Position numbers and translations under genes: made by a program | In this document: positions 34,641 to 45,998 of the stretch, in pieces | Position numbering within the stretch: the first letter of the stretch is position 1 | Layout: every line of letters starts with the position of its first letter | Notes under the pieces: model-generated | Told to the model about the DNA's origin: nothing | Seen by the model: the letters and a program-made list of their open reading frames with translations, nothing else | Databases searched by the model: none | Assembly: GCF_026210795.1 (NCBI RefSeq) | Contig: NC_089434.1 | Span: forward strand, 434,001-498,000 | DNA length: 64,000 bases | Origin: Rhizophagus irregularis | Lineage: Eukaryota; Glomeromycota; Glomeromycetes; Glomerales; Glomeraceae | Reading direction: 5' to 3'

Positions 34641-35500
34641 ACAGGAATCAGAAGATGAGGTAATGGGAGCAATCTCAGCTTCTGTGGCTTTCATCACCAT
34701 GAAGTCCAGCATGTGGATCAGAAAAAAGAAGGTTTATAATGGAAGCATATACTTCGAGTTTGCTGCAGATTTCAAGGGAATTTCTACTAAGCACAAGGTA
34801 AGTATTCGGTCAGATGCAGGAGAAGATGATGGTATGACCACATCCACCAAGTTAAAGGACCTTCTTATCCAAGCCTCAGTCACAAAGATCTGTTATACAG
34901 ATGTTAATTTCATGCCTTATCCCCAAATGCACCAAAGTATAATCCTGAATTCTTCAATCTCTTCCTAGGTTTCAGGGTTCAACCCGCTGAGCACATCAAA
35001 CCGAACCTAGTTAATTCGACATGTTCATGAGGTATGATGTGCAGAGAACAAGCAGTTAACCACATACATCCTCAACTGGCTCACATTTCTGGTTCAAAAT
35101 CCAGACAAAAAACCCGGTACAGCAATTATTATGCGCAGTTCCCCAGATGTAGTAAGAATATCTTAACCGATTTTATCAGAGAACATATTCTTGGTCATGA
35201 AAACTTCCTCTCCACTACCCGTCTTGAAGATTAATGGGAAGGTTCAATGCAGCTGTTCATGCCAAAAAACTCATCATCCTCAATAAATGTGATATGACAG
35301 GCAAGAAATGGCATGGAGCAAATAACTGACTTAAGAGTTTAATCACTGAGCCTTACATCTCTATCGAGGAAAAGGGAGGCTGGAAGGGCTCGGTTGAGGC
35401 TTAATTGGACAAAATTGGCTGATCAACAAAATTGGCTGGAGGACAAAAATGGCCAGATGACAATAATTGTCACGGATATTGGATGATATATAAACAGTGG
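34641..35500 (+). other. Less AT-rich island of unknown origin, possible gene remnant
   Basis: Base composition shifts clearly towards G+C. Open segments follow each other on the plus strand: 34654-34968 (GAISASVAFITMKSSMWIRK onward), 35034-35234 (CREQAVNHIHPQLAHIS onward) and about 35232-35329. They are separated by stops and do not join with obvious introns. GGTTCAACCCGCTGA near 34977 resembles a tRNA T-arm but nothing else tRNA-like surrounds it. A short duplicated piece, ACAAAATTGGCTG, occurs near 35410-35450. It could be a transferred or transposon-borne gene relic; the family is not recognised. Confidence 0.35.
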
Positions 35501-35950
35501 TTTTCAAAGGATAAAAAAAGCAGTTGGGCTTTTGTTTATTAATTGTAGAAATAGGATAGTTGGAATATTACATTGAGGCAGTAATATTGTTTATTTGTTT
35601 GTTCGTTAATAAAGATACCCGCTGATCATTTCTGATTTCTTCATAAAACACTGTTTATTAATTTTATCATTATAATTCATGAATCAACGTCCACCGAATT
35701 GTCATCAAGTTCATATACATTATTTACTGATATTTTACATATATATTGTTTACCGATTATTGTCTATTTATTTATTATATATACACTATTTATATATTTC
35801 CTTACACTTTATTGTCGATTGTTAACCGATTGTTATAAAATCATTGTTTATCCTTCTGTTACTACTCCCAGACCTTCAGAAATCAGTATAACAATAGCCT
35901 TAAATTATTATTTTGATAATTTATCATAATTGGAAAAGTTTTAAAATAAA
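35501..35950. other. Intergenic, nothing recognised
   Basis: Sequence returns to the AT-rich background with no supported gene. Confidence 0.4.
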
Positions 35951-35955
35951 AAAAA

Positions 35956-36144
35956 GATTTATTTAAATTACAAACTAAGAAACTTGTAAAATATTTACTA
36001 CCTAGTCCTAGTGTTTAAATAATTCTAAGTATAATAAAAAAAGTGAATATAAATACATAAGCTAAAAAAAAAGGAATTATTTAAATTACAAACTAAGAAA
36101 CTTGTAAAACATTTTACTACTCTAGCCTTAGTGTTTAAATAAAT
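35956..36144 (-). promoter_or_regulatory. Two tandem copies of the kinase 3' element downstream of MK
   Basis: Read on the minus strand, 36144-36073 and 36026-35956 each begin ATTTAAACACTA and end CTTAGTTTGTAATTTAAAT. Two copies match the duplicated terminal exon of MK, as if exon and 3' element were copied as a unit. Confidence 0.6.
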
Positions 36145-36283
36145 CTAAAAAGAATAAAATAAAGAACAATTTTTGTTGAATGCATGATACCAAATATCAC
36201 TTTTAAATAGACTATAAATCATTAATTTTCATCTGTTTTAATATAATAAAATAAAATTAATTTTGTATAAATAATTTGCAAGA

Positions 36284-39200
36284 TTAAATTTTATATGCAC
36301 TATATTGCATACCTAATGACTTCAAATCTTTAATTATATAATCATTCAAATCTTCACTTAGCTGTTCATTTACTTCTACACTAGCTTGTAAATCTTCGCT
36401 TTCAAGAATTTCATTCAAGTTTTCACTAGTATTTTCAACTGCTTTAATATCTAATAATCAAATAAATAAATTATTTTCACATAAATAATTTGCAAGATTA
36501 AATTTCATATGCACTATATTGCATACCTAATAACTTCAAATCATTAATTATATAATTATCCAAATTTTCACTTTCAAGAATTTCATTCAATTTTTTACTA
36601 GTGAAATCAAGTAAGCAACTTGTATGATATGCTTTAGGATGAGATTTAGTAGCTAGATCGCTATGCACAATTGGTGCATTTATAAATTCCATAATGTTGC
36701 TTTTTAATTCTTCATTAATTTTATCATCAGGACGGATAATCCAATTCTTAATAATACCTTTCACTTCTGAGGTAGATGGCCTTTTCAATGGATCTTCATT
36801 CCAACATTTTTTCATTAAATCTACATAGCATTGTGGAGTATTTTCAATAATTTTAGGGCGTTCACCTTTACAAATACTATAACTAAGTCGAAAATCATGT
36901 GCTTTATTATTAAATGGTGGTACCCCAGATGTAAATTCCCACATAATCATAGAAAAACTATATATATCACTAGCTGGAGTATAAGATTTGCCTCTTAAAA
37001 CTTCAGGAGCCATAAATGGCATAACACCATAAATATCATACTTTTTCAAAAACGATTTTACAGGTTGACATAATCCTAAATCACAAATATAAATTTTATC
37101 CTTATTCTTATCATTATGATTTAAAATATTACCATCATGAAAATCACAATGAATAAGATTATTTCCATGTATCCTACTAAGTCCAGAAATAATTTCGTAC
37201 AACATATATAATTTTTGATTCCATTTATTTTCGACTATTCTTGTTAGATTTTCTCTTAAATTACCTTTATTTGCATAGTACATTACTACCATATATTTTG
37301 AAGTATTTGTATCTTCTGTGAATCCATAAACATTTATAATATCATTTGAAGTTAAAACACTTATATGATATTCCCACTATAAATATAATAATTATTATTA
37401 AATATAAATAAATTTTAATTTAAATTAAAAATAGAAAATAATATACTATCATACTTCTTTTAAAAATTCATTTAAATTTTCATCTAAATTCTTAAGACAT
37501 TTAAGAATTACTTCTTCATCTCCATTATTCTTTAACCAAGTAGCTTTGTATATAGTACCAAATCCTCCTTTATTAAGATATTCAACATTTTTAAATTTGT
37601 TATAAGGAATCCATATTAATTCTTTTTCAAGAATAAAATCATCTATAATTGCATTTCCACTTTTCCCAAATCTATAAATTTAAAGTATTAAAATTATATT
37701 ATGGATTGTATTATAATTTACACTAAAATAAATTATTGCTTACTCTAAAATTTAAATAGGAATTTAATTTAATATAAGTCTTAAGTTTTTGGATAAATAC
37801 ATATACTAATAATCTATAATTTACAACTTACCAACTAAAGTAATAGATATTTTTTAAATGAAAGAATTAAATTAACAAATAGATATTATATAAAATATAT
37901 AATAATAGAGATACTTACAAGCTAGATCATAAATATTTTTAAATAAAGAAATTAGATAGTTTAAATTATATGTAAATATTATAACAATAAGTAACAATAG
38001 AATTAAATAAATAACTTACCATCTATAAAATAATTTTTTATATAAAGAAATTAGATAGTTTAAATTATATGTAAATATTATAACAACAAGTAATAATAGA
38101 ATTAAATAACTTACAATCTTTAAAATAATTTTTTATATAAAGAAATTAAATAGTTTAAATTATATGTAAATATTATAACAATAAGTAATAATAGAATTAA
38201 ATAAATAACTTACTCACTATATTATTTAATAATTTTTTAAATAAAGAAAAATTAGATAGTTTAAATTATATGTAAATATTATAATAATAAGTAATAATAG
38301 AATTAAATAAATAAATTATGACTTACCAACTACAAAATAAAGAAATTAGATAGCATAAATTATATGTAAATATTATAACAATAAGTAATAATAGAATTAA
38401 ATAAATAACTTACACCCTATATTATTTAATAATTTTTTAAATAAAGAAATTATATAGTTTAAATTATATGTAAATATTGCAACAATAAGTAATGATAGAA
38501 TTAAATAAATAACTTACGATCTATTAAATAAATAAAGAAATTAGATAGTTTAAATTATATGTAAATATTATAACAATAAGTAATAATAATAGAATTAAAT
38601 AAATAACTTACGATCTATTAAATAAATAAAGAAATTAGATAGTTTAAATTATATGTAAATATTATAATATAAGTAATAATAATAGAATTAAATAAATAAC
38701 TTACCAACTATTAAATAAAAATTAGATAGTTTAAATTATATGTAAATATTATAACAACAGGTAATAATAGAATTAAATAAATAACTTACTCCCTATATTA
38801 TTTAATAATTTTTTAAATAAAGAAATTTGTTAGTTTAAATTATATAACAATAAGTAATAATAGAATAAGTAATAATAGAATTAAATAAATAACTTACAAT
38901 CTATTAAATAAATAAAAAAATTAGATAATTTAAATTATATGTAAATATTATAACAATAAGTAATAATAGAATTAAATAAATACTAACTTACCATCTATTA
39001 AATAAATAAAGAAATTAGATAATTTAAATTATATGTAAATATTATAATAATAAGTAATAATAGAATTAAATAAATAACTTACTCCCTACATTATTTAATA
39101 ATTTTTTAAATAAAGAAATTAGATAGTTTAAATTATATGTAAATATTATAACAATAAGTAATAATAGAATTAAATAAATAACTTACGATCTATTAAATAA

Positions 39201-40789
39201 ATAAAGAAATTAGATAGTTTAAATTATATGTAAATATTATAACAATAAGTAATAATAGAATTAAATAAATAACTTACTCACTATATTATTTAATAATTTT
39301 TTAAATAAAGAAAAAATTAGATAGTTTAAATTATATGTAAATATTATAATAATAAGTAATAATAGAATTAAATAAATAAATTATGACTTACCAACTACAA
39401 AATAAAGAAATTAGATAGCATAAATTATATGTAAATATTATAACAATAAGTAATAATAGAATTAAATAAATAACTTACACCCTATATTATTTAATAATTT
39501 TTTAAATAAAGAAATTAGATAGTTTAAATTATATGTAAATATCATAAAAATAAGTAATAATAGAATTAAATAAATAACTTACGATCTATTAAATAAATAA
39601 AGAAATTAGATAGTTTAAATTATATGTAAATATTATAACAATAAGTAATAATAATAGAATTAAATAAATAACTTACGATCTATTAAATAAATAAAGAAAT
39701 TAGATAGTTTAAATTATATGTAAATATTATAATATAAGTAATAATAGAATTAAATAAATAACTTACCAACTATTAAATAAATAAAGAAATTAGATAGTTT
39801 AAATTATATGTAAATATTATAACAATAAGTAATAATAGAATTAAATAAATAACTTACTCCCTATATTATTTGATAATTTTTTAAATAAAGAAATTAGATA
39901 GTTTAAATTATATAAATAATATAAATATAGATATCATATAACTTACACCCTGTAGTATTATTAATTATTAATTAGTTAGATATAAAGATAATATAAAAGT
40001 ATTTACTGTAAATTATATATATTACTTACAATCTAGTTGTTTAAATTAAGAATATAATTAGTTGAATTATGTAAAATATTAAACAAATAAATATAATATT
40101 TATATTGTAACTTACCATCTGTAATACAATTAATTATTAAATAGTTATTTAAACAAAGAATTTAGTTATTTGAATGTTGTATAAAAATAAATAAAGTAAA
40201 GGACTAAAGATTTAAATAACTAATAACTTACTAACTACAGATTATTAATTATTGAATAAATTATTTAGTTATATGGAATACAATAAAAATAATAATGAGT
40301 AATTCATTATATTAACTTACGAGCTAAATATTTAATCATATAATTTTTATATAAAATAGTTAGTCTAAATTATATTTGTAGTATTTGAATTGTTATAAAT
40401 AAAAACTTAATATTTCAGCTACCTTTAGATTCCTTGGTGTCACTTCCTTCAAATTCCTCAATACTACTACTTTCAAATTCTTCAGTGCCACTTCCCTCAA
40501 ATTCTCCAATGTCACTTTCTTCAAACTCTTCTATATTACTGGAAACTAGTTTTGTTATATTGCAAATTTGATTTTAATTATATTTGATTATTTACAATGA
40601 AATTTTTTTAATAAATAAAAAAACTTAATATTTCAACTTTGTTTTGTACATAATATTTACCTTCAGGTTCTTTTGTATCACCCAAAACTAGTTTATTATA
40701 TTGCAAGTTTGATTTAAAAATTTTGAATAATTCTAATTTATATTATTATTCATGTTATAAACTTTACCTTTACCAATACATTGGTCCAT
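36284..40789 (-). CDS. MK: protein kinase with acidic N-terminal exons and micro-exon array
   Basis: Start exon 40789-40768 (MDQCIGK), then 40687-40661 (GDTKEPE), 40545-40423 (about four acidic repeats of IEEFEGS type), the splice-site array 40322-37739, kinase exon 37671-37455 (KGGFGTIYKATW, VILK), kinase exon 37377-36527 and last exon 36450-36284. The catalytic loop is HCDFHDGN and the DFG position reads DLG; an APE motif and WNEDPLKRP are present. An alternative end uses the retained intron and stops at 36498. An extra base at 37320/37321 shifts the frame between GF and TEDTNTSKYM, so the copy carries a frameshift or the sequence has an error. All junctions up to the array are phase 1, while the first kinase exon needs phase 2. 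Confidence 0.65.
37739..40322 (-). repeat. Array of 28 splice-site pairs (AG-NNN-GTAAG), 82-115 bp period
   Basis: On the minus strand 27 units read AG, exactly 3 nt, GTAAG; the last unit (37746-37739) has 1 nt. The three-base cores from 5' to 3' are CTC, TTA, ATG, ATT, GGT, GGA, TTG, ATC, ATC, GGT, TTG, TGA, ATC, GGA, ATG, ATT, GGA, TTG, ATC, ATC, GGT, TTG, TGA, ATT, ATG, CTT, TTG and then a single A. The central units share a body (AATTTAAACTATCTAATTTC). A seven-unit block is duplicated about 1062 bp apart. The five outermost units at the 5' side and the first few at the 3' side have diverged bodies yet keep the spacing. Read as one-codon exons from the phase-1 end of the preceding exon, they give 28 residues without a stop and restore the kinase frame. 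Confidence 0.75.
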
Positions 40790-41107
40790 TACTATATCAA
40801 AATTCTCAATTGGAAAAGATAAATATCTTTTTTCTTTTTTTTTTATTATTAAATGCCTTTTAAACATCTTTATTAGTATGAGTAAATATAGTAATAATAT
40901 TTATGCAAAATACATTATGTGTAATCATAAGTACAAGCATTGCATCATTGCATATATGACAAACAAACCGGAATGTAGATCAATTATTACAAAATCGCAG
41001 TAACTGGTTAATCATTTCAGCTTAGGTAATTATTAAGTAATAAAATTATTATCATTCATTTTTATATAAAATTAGTTAGCTTACTTATTTTTATTGTATT
41101 GTTTTTA
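40790..41107. other. Upstream region of MK
   Basis: AT-rich. No TATA/GCATT motif like that of the other kinases is obvious. No other feature. Confidence 0.35.
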
Positions 41108-41320
41108 AGACCCCGAAATATACATAAAAGGGTCAGGTCATAGTTTGCGTATAATGAGTCAAAAAAAATCATGTAGATCATTCCTTTTATGGATAATCCC
41201 AGCCAAAATAATATTTCCTAATTTAGATAATGGCTGAAATTATCATAATTCCGGCCCTGAAAGAATGCGTATTTTGGACCACTTCTGGACCTGACCTCTA
41301 CATATATATTTCGGGGTCCT
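41108..41320. mobile_element. MITE with GACCCCGAAATATA ends (copy 2)
   Basis: The left end AGACCCCGAAATATACATAA and the right end TATATATTTCGGGGTCCT form an inverted repeat. The interior shares ATTATCATAATTCCGGCCCT with 9408-9651. Confidence 0.65.
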
Positions 41321-41955
41321 TTGTTTTTATTATATTGTTTTTAAATAAATTATAGCAGCGAAAAAATAAAAATTAACAATTCCTTTCAATAGTTATTATC
41401 TTTTTTTCTTTTTTTCAAAATGTAATTTTATTACTGTAAATTATAAATAGTTTCATAATGTTAGATATTAAAATAAAAAAAATTTAATTTATGTTTAAAG
41501 ATCAAAAATTAGTACTGTTATGAATAATGACAATTGCGTCATGGGTATTTACTTAAAATTCATAAAAATTAAAATACATGTATTTTCGACCTTACCGAAC
41601 ATTTTTCACTCCCAGTAAAAGTCCCGTACTGAATTCATATTAGGTTTGTATTGAATTTATACATGAGCCCGTTTCATATTTCCTATTTCTATTAGTGAGT
41701 GCACGTGAAAATCAAAATAATTTTCTATGTTCAACTTCCACACATTTAATTAGATAAATGTTACATGGCTACATATCATGTGCGCCGGCTGACACGGCTG
41801 CACTATGCTTTTCGGGTTGGAGAACGAGTTAGAGTGTTATTCTTCGAGTCAATAAATATCCTACAGTACTTTAAAACGAACGGACGAAGAGAAAATAACA
41901 ATATTTCCTAACATTAAGTAGTATAAATTAAAATATATCATTCGCCGTTCACCAG
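41321..41955. other. Intergenic, nothing recognised
   Basis: AT-rich without supported features. Confidence 0.35.
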
Positions 41956-42410
41956 TGAAATTTTGTTTTCAAATATCTCGAACTTAATTTATTCTCTCCT
42001 AAAAATGGCCTTTTATTTGTAATAAAAATTCAATAGATAAAGTCGTAATTATTTTTTCGTTTTGTTAGTTTTCACGCATTCTTATGAAGTTATTCCATTA
42101 ATAGTTTAATATCGTAAATCTTATTGTCCTAATCTAATACTGTAAGTATCAATAAGCCTTGATGTTGAATTGAGCGCATTAAAATCATGTAACTAATTGT
42201 AACTTCAATTTTATAAAATTCTTTAAGCAAATATATCTCTTAAACGCATTTTTAATTTTTGAAATAATTAATAAATTTCATTTAAAAATAATTATCAAGT
42301 AAAAGCATTTTTTTTTAAACATGAATATAAATTTATAATTAAGTAACATATTTGAACTATTTAAATTACAAACTAATAAATTACTACTCTAATATTAGTG
42401 TTTAAATAGT
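41956..42410 (-). repeat. Orphan 3' flank of a kinase gene, inverted paralogue of 50000-50470
   Basis: The reverse complement aligns with the K4 downstream region: it carries the 3' element (42408-42356) followed by AATTATTTCAAAAATTAAAA, ACGAAAAAATAATTACGAC and TATTACAAATAAAA in the same order. The kinase that should precede it on the minus strand is missing, so this is a segmental-duplication relic. Confidence 0.65.
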
Positions 42411-42439
42411 AAATAATTGTTAATAAATTAATGAAAATT

Positions 42440-43115
42440 TAGTTGTAACGAGAGACGGGTTCAGTGAAAATGAGGAACATAGTGAAGGAAAAGATCAGAA
42501 TCTAGTGAGGAAGATGAAAATTCCGAGAAGGATGATATATCATCAGAAATTTCTTTTAAACTTGTAGTAAATCAAACAGTCCTGCAAAATAGCTCATGAT
42601 TCAAAAAACAATTCTTAGAAGTTTTTTAAAAGAATTGAATGAATATTATTATATTCAGCAAATTAGATCAATGGACAATGGATCGAATATGATGATTATA
42701 TTACTACATATAAACAGGTGAATGACAAGAGTTTAGGTATTCAACTATCAGATATCAAAACTCAATTTCACGTAATAAGGAGATGATGGTGATCGCTACA
42801 AATGAAAATGAGAATGTTAAAATTTATACAAGAAGGTATTTGGTATAATATTAATTATTTATAAATATATAGTAATAAATTATGCTTATAATCACTTTAT
42901 TTCAGAAAAATGGATGATATAACTAATACTACTGATGCTACTAACAATCATCAAGGAGAGATCAAATACTATTTCAAAAGAAATGTCTTTTTGATGAAAG
43001 GAGACATGTTAACTCAAAAAATTATTGTAATGAACATGATAGCGTGTTACGTTACTGGATCACTTCATTTACTTTTAATACCTCAACATTTAAGTACCTG
43101 AGCTGCATCAATAGT
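42440..43115 (+). pseudogene. Degraded gene of unknown family
   Basis: Readable pieces in shifting frames include DDISSEISFKLVVNQ (about 42525-42580), YITTYKQVNDKSLGIQLSDI (about 42690-42755) and MDDITNTTDATNNH followed by a piece near CNEHDSVLRYWITSFTF (42910-43110). An intron-like gap with a TTTCAG end precedes 42906. Frameshifts and stops interrupt every frame. I do not recognise the family; the order of an acidic region and a YITTY-type segment suggests a transposon-domesticated protein. Confidence 0.4.
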
Positions 43116-43439
43116 AATTTTTATTTAATTTATATTTAATTTTTTCTTGTTGTTTAGTACATATTAAATATTAAAACTTGTAAACAATAATAATTACAAA
43201 ATATAATTCAGGAACATAATTTAGAAACTATTAATACACCAACAGTATTGGTATTAGAAAAAAATTAGATAGAGCAGCATAAATTACGCATAATAATTGG
43301 TTTATTAACAAAATGTGATAAATATTTTTTAAAATCAATGATCACTTTATTATGTATCCTTTGCTTTTTACAAATAAATGAGGTATCTAATAAAAATTTT
43401 CGCCTATAATTATTTTTAAAATCTTTTCTATATATAGTT

Positions 43440-44360
43440 TTATTGAAAATGATTTATTTTTTTCAAATAAGATTTCGCCATCATAGGCGTTATCTGTGAA
43501 AATGCTGCTATAATAGCAAATCTAGGGTCGGGATAAGTTTCCATAAAATCCTTATTTCTTTTAATCCAGCTTTTTACTGTAGAAAATGCTAATTTTATCA
43601 GATTGAAATCAGGAGAGTACGGAGGAAGAAATAATATTCTACAACCAAGACTTTTTATTACATTGATCAATTCTTCATCATGGTGTATTTTAGCGTTATC
43701 CATCACCAATACACTGTTCTTTCCAGGGTAAGGTTTCATAAAAGGTAACTATAAAATTAAAATAATTAGCAATTAGCAATACTGAAATTAAATCATAAAA
43801 AAAACTATAAATATAACGTGATCACAAACGTGATCGTAAAGTTGCGCGAACGCGAAAAATAAAAAAATACAATTTGAGATAAAACGATAAAACAAATGAA
43901 CAAAATCTCTCTTTAGAACAGCTACATCTCATAATATCACATGCAGCGAATCCATCTAATGTAAGCGTAGGTAAAATAGTATACCTAACGCATCTCAAAA
44001 AAACTACTTTTTGACATGCTCTTTGATTTTCAAATGAATATCCATAAGTTCGTAATAAAGATCTTTCATTTAGCAGTTTCGTCCAAAAAAATCAATTGCT
44101 CTGCTTGATATTCTGTACTAATAGTAAAAATATAATCAGTTTTTAGCAATTCACTCCTTTTTTTTGCAGCTTTTCCAACTAGATTTTAAAAATAATAATA
44201 TATACTTAACCTTCTTTCTTGTTATTCCATAATATTTTAAAGATCTCTATAAAGTAGGTATAGAAACCTATTTTTCCAGTTTTATTAATCATCTCTCCAA
44301 TAATTTCATCCAAATAATAATTAGGACATTCTTTAATAATTTCTTGTAAAATCTAAAAAA
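43440..44360 (-). pseudogene. Tc1/mariner transposase, DDE_3 type, inactivated
   Basis: On the minus strand the order is a helix-turn-helix part (ILQEIIKECPNYYLDEIIGE, about 44355), FTISTEYQAEQLIFLDETAK with the first catalytic Asp (about 44080), a frameshifted stretch reading YGYSFENQRACQKVVFLR, and an open segment 43739-43440. That segment has VLVMDNAKIHH (second Asp) and FLPPYSPDFNLIKLAFSTVK. The usual NPIE carrying the third acidic residue reads NLIK, so the catalytic triad is broken. At least one frameshift and one stop confirm a dead copy. Confidence 0.8.
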
Positions 44361-45989
44361 TAAAATAGCGAGACTAACATCAAATTTTGTTATAAAATTA
44401 TTATTTAAATACAATATTTTTTTAGTTTCATAAAAAAATCCCGAACGTAAACTGTTAAAAAAATTTTTTTTATATGAAAGGATTAACCATTAATGGTAAT
44501 ACGGTGGCTTGTGCGATTTCTGATGAATGATGATCTCTAACCGGCAATAAATGAGGTATCCTAATGAATGAGGTGCACCTGCAATTTTTTAATGTCGTAC
44601 GAAACTGTTCAAGTAAAAGTTACATCAAATGTAAAAGATTAATTATATTGCATTGATTCTTACTCGGATACCTTAACATAATTTTAATAAGTGATTCTGG
44701 TCAAGGAATTAATATTGTTTTTTTTAAAAAAAAAAATTACACTCTGCATTCTGCAATAATTATTCCCATTAAAATTAACTACGGTATCGTCATCTATTAA
44801 TTAAATATAAGTTTTAATTAATCCAGAAAAATAATACCATATTTTCCTTTGTATTAATTATATAATTCTAAAACCTGAAGTTTGAATATATCCTTACAAG
44901 CTTTGAAGTCTAATCAAATCATTATTGTACCGTAAGTGGTTTACTGTAAAATCAGGATTTTATGCACGTTATTACAATGATTACTGGAATGAATCAACTC
45001 AAACTACACTCTGTCGGGTGTATTTCGTCATCGAAAACGTATTTGTTATATTTGTTCTACATTACTACTCGATTAGATGATACATTAATAGAAAAATTTG
45101 CTTCTCGTAAATCGTAATGTACTTACAAAAATTTCCTTCGTAGTCAAATTGTCAAATCAAAAAAATTGCGATGAAAATTATAATGGAAATTAAGATATCT
45201 AATAAAAATTCGATGAAATATTTAATTATTAAATAATATTGTAATGAAAAAAAATAGCAACGAAAAGTAAATAACAAAGTAGTCCACAAGAGGATTTAAT
45301 AATTATTTTTAACTGTTGTCATCAGTATTCTTATTACCTACTAACGGTTCCTAAATTGATTTTGGATACTGTTAAACTAATGAAAAATTAGAATAAACTG
45401 TAAACGCTTCCACGCCCATGAATTTACTAGTCTTTAAAACATAAAATAACATTGTCACCTCGTCAGGTACCATATAAATTATTTTTTATTAATATTTATT
45501 TATTCTTTTTTATAGTATTTATAGAGAACCAAATAAATTATTTTCACATTGAACAATTTTTTTTCATTTTTTCATTTTTTATCACTATCGATATTGTTAT
45601 ACTGACATATATGATAGTATAAATTATTTAGATTCGTGTGTAAGTTTAAAAATTTTTATCTAATAAATTTTATTTTTCTTCGTATACTGTATATTGTGTA
45701 TATTTTAATTTAATATGACTTAATTAATATTTTTATTCTTCATTAACCTAGTTAATCACTTATTTTTTATTATAATGTCCTAAATTACTATTCATTACTT
45801 ACCAGGTTAATATTCCTCTGAGGTTCTGATTCTATTGCTTAAACTCCAACTCCAATAGCCTGGTAAAGTCCAGTAATTTATTTCGTAAGTTCTACATCTG
45901 TATTATTTTTTATAGCTAAGAAATTATTATTTCAACATAAAAATAACGTGACAATTTCATCTCGTGATGTATGTGACATGTGTAACATG
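44361..45989. other. Intergenic; part paralogous to the region near 51.9 kb
   Basis: The stretch 44840-45085 shares GAATATATCCT, AGGATT(T/C)T, CATGTTAT/CACGTTAT, ACTGGAATGA/ACCGGAATGA and CTACTCG(A/G)TTAGAT with 51865-52030 in the same order. This supports a local segmental duplication. No gene is seen. Confidence 0.45.
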
Positions 45990-45998
45990 AATGCAGGT

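Noticed and set aside
34970-34992. tRNA T-arm-like GGTTCAACCC
   Set aside because: No D-arm, anticodon arm or acceptor stem at the right distances.
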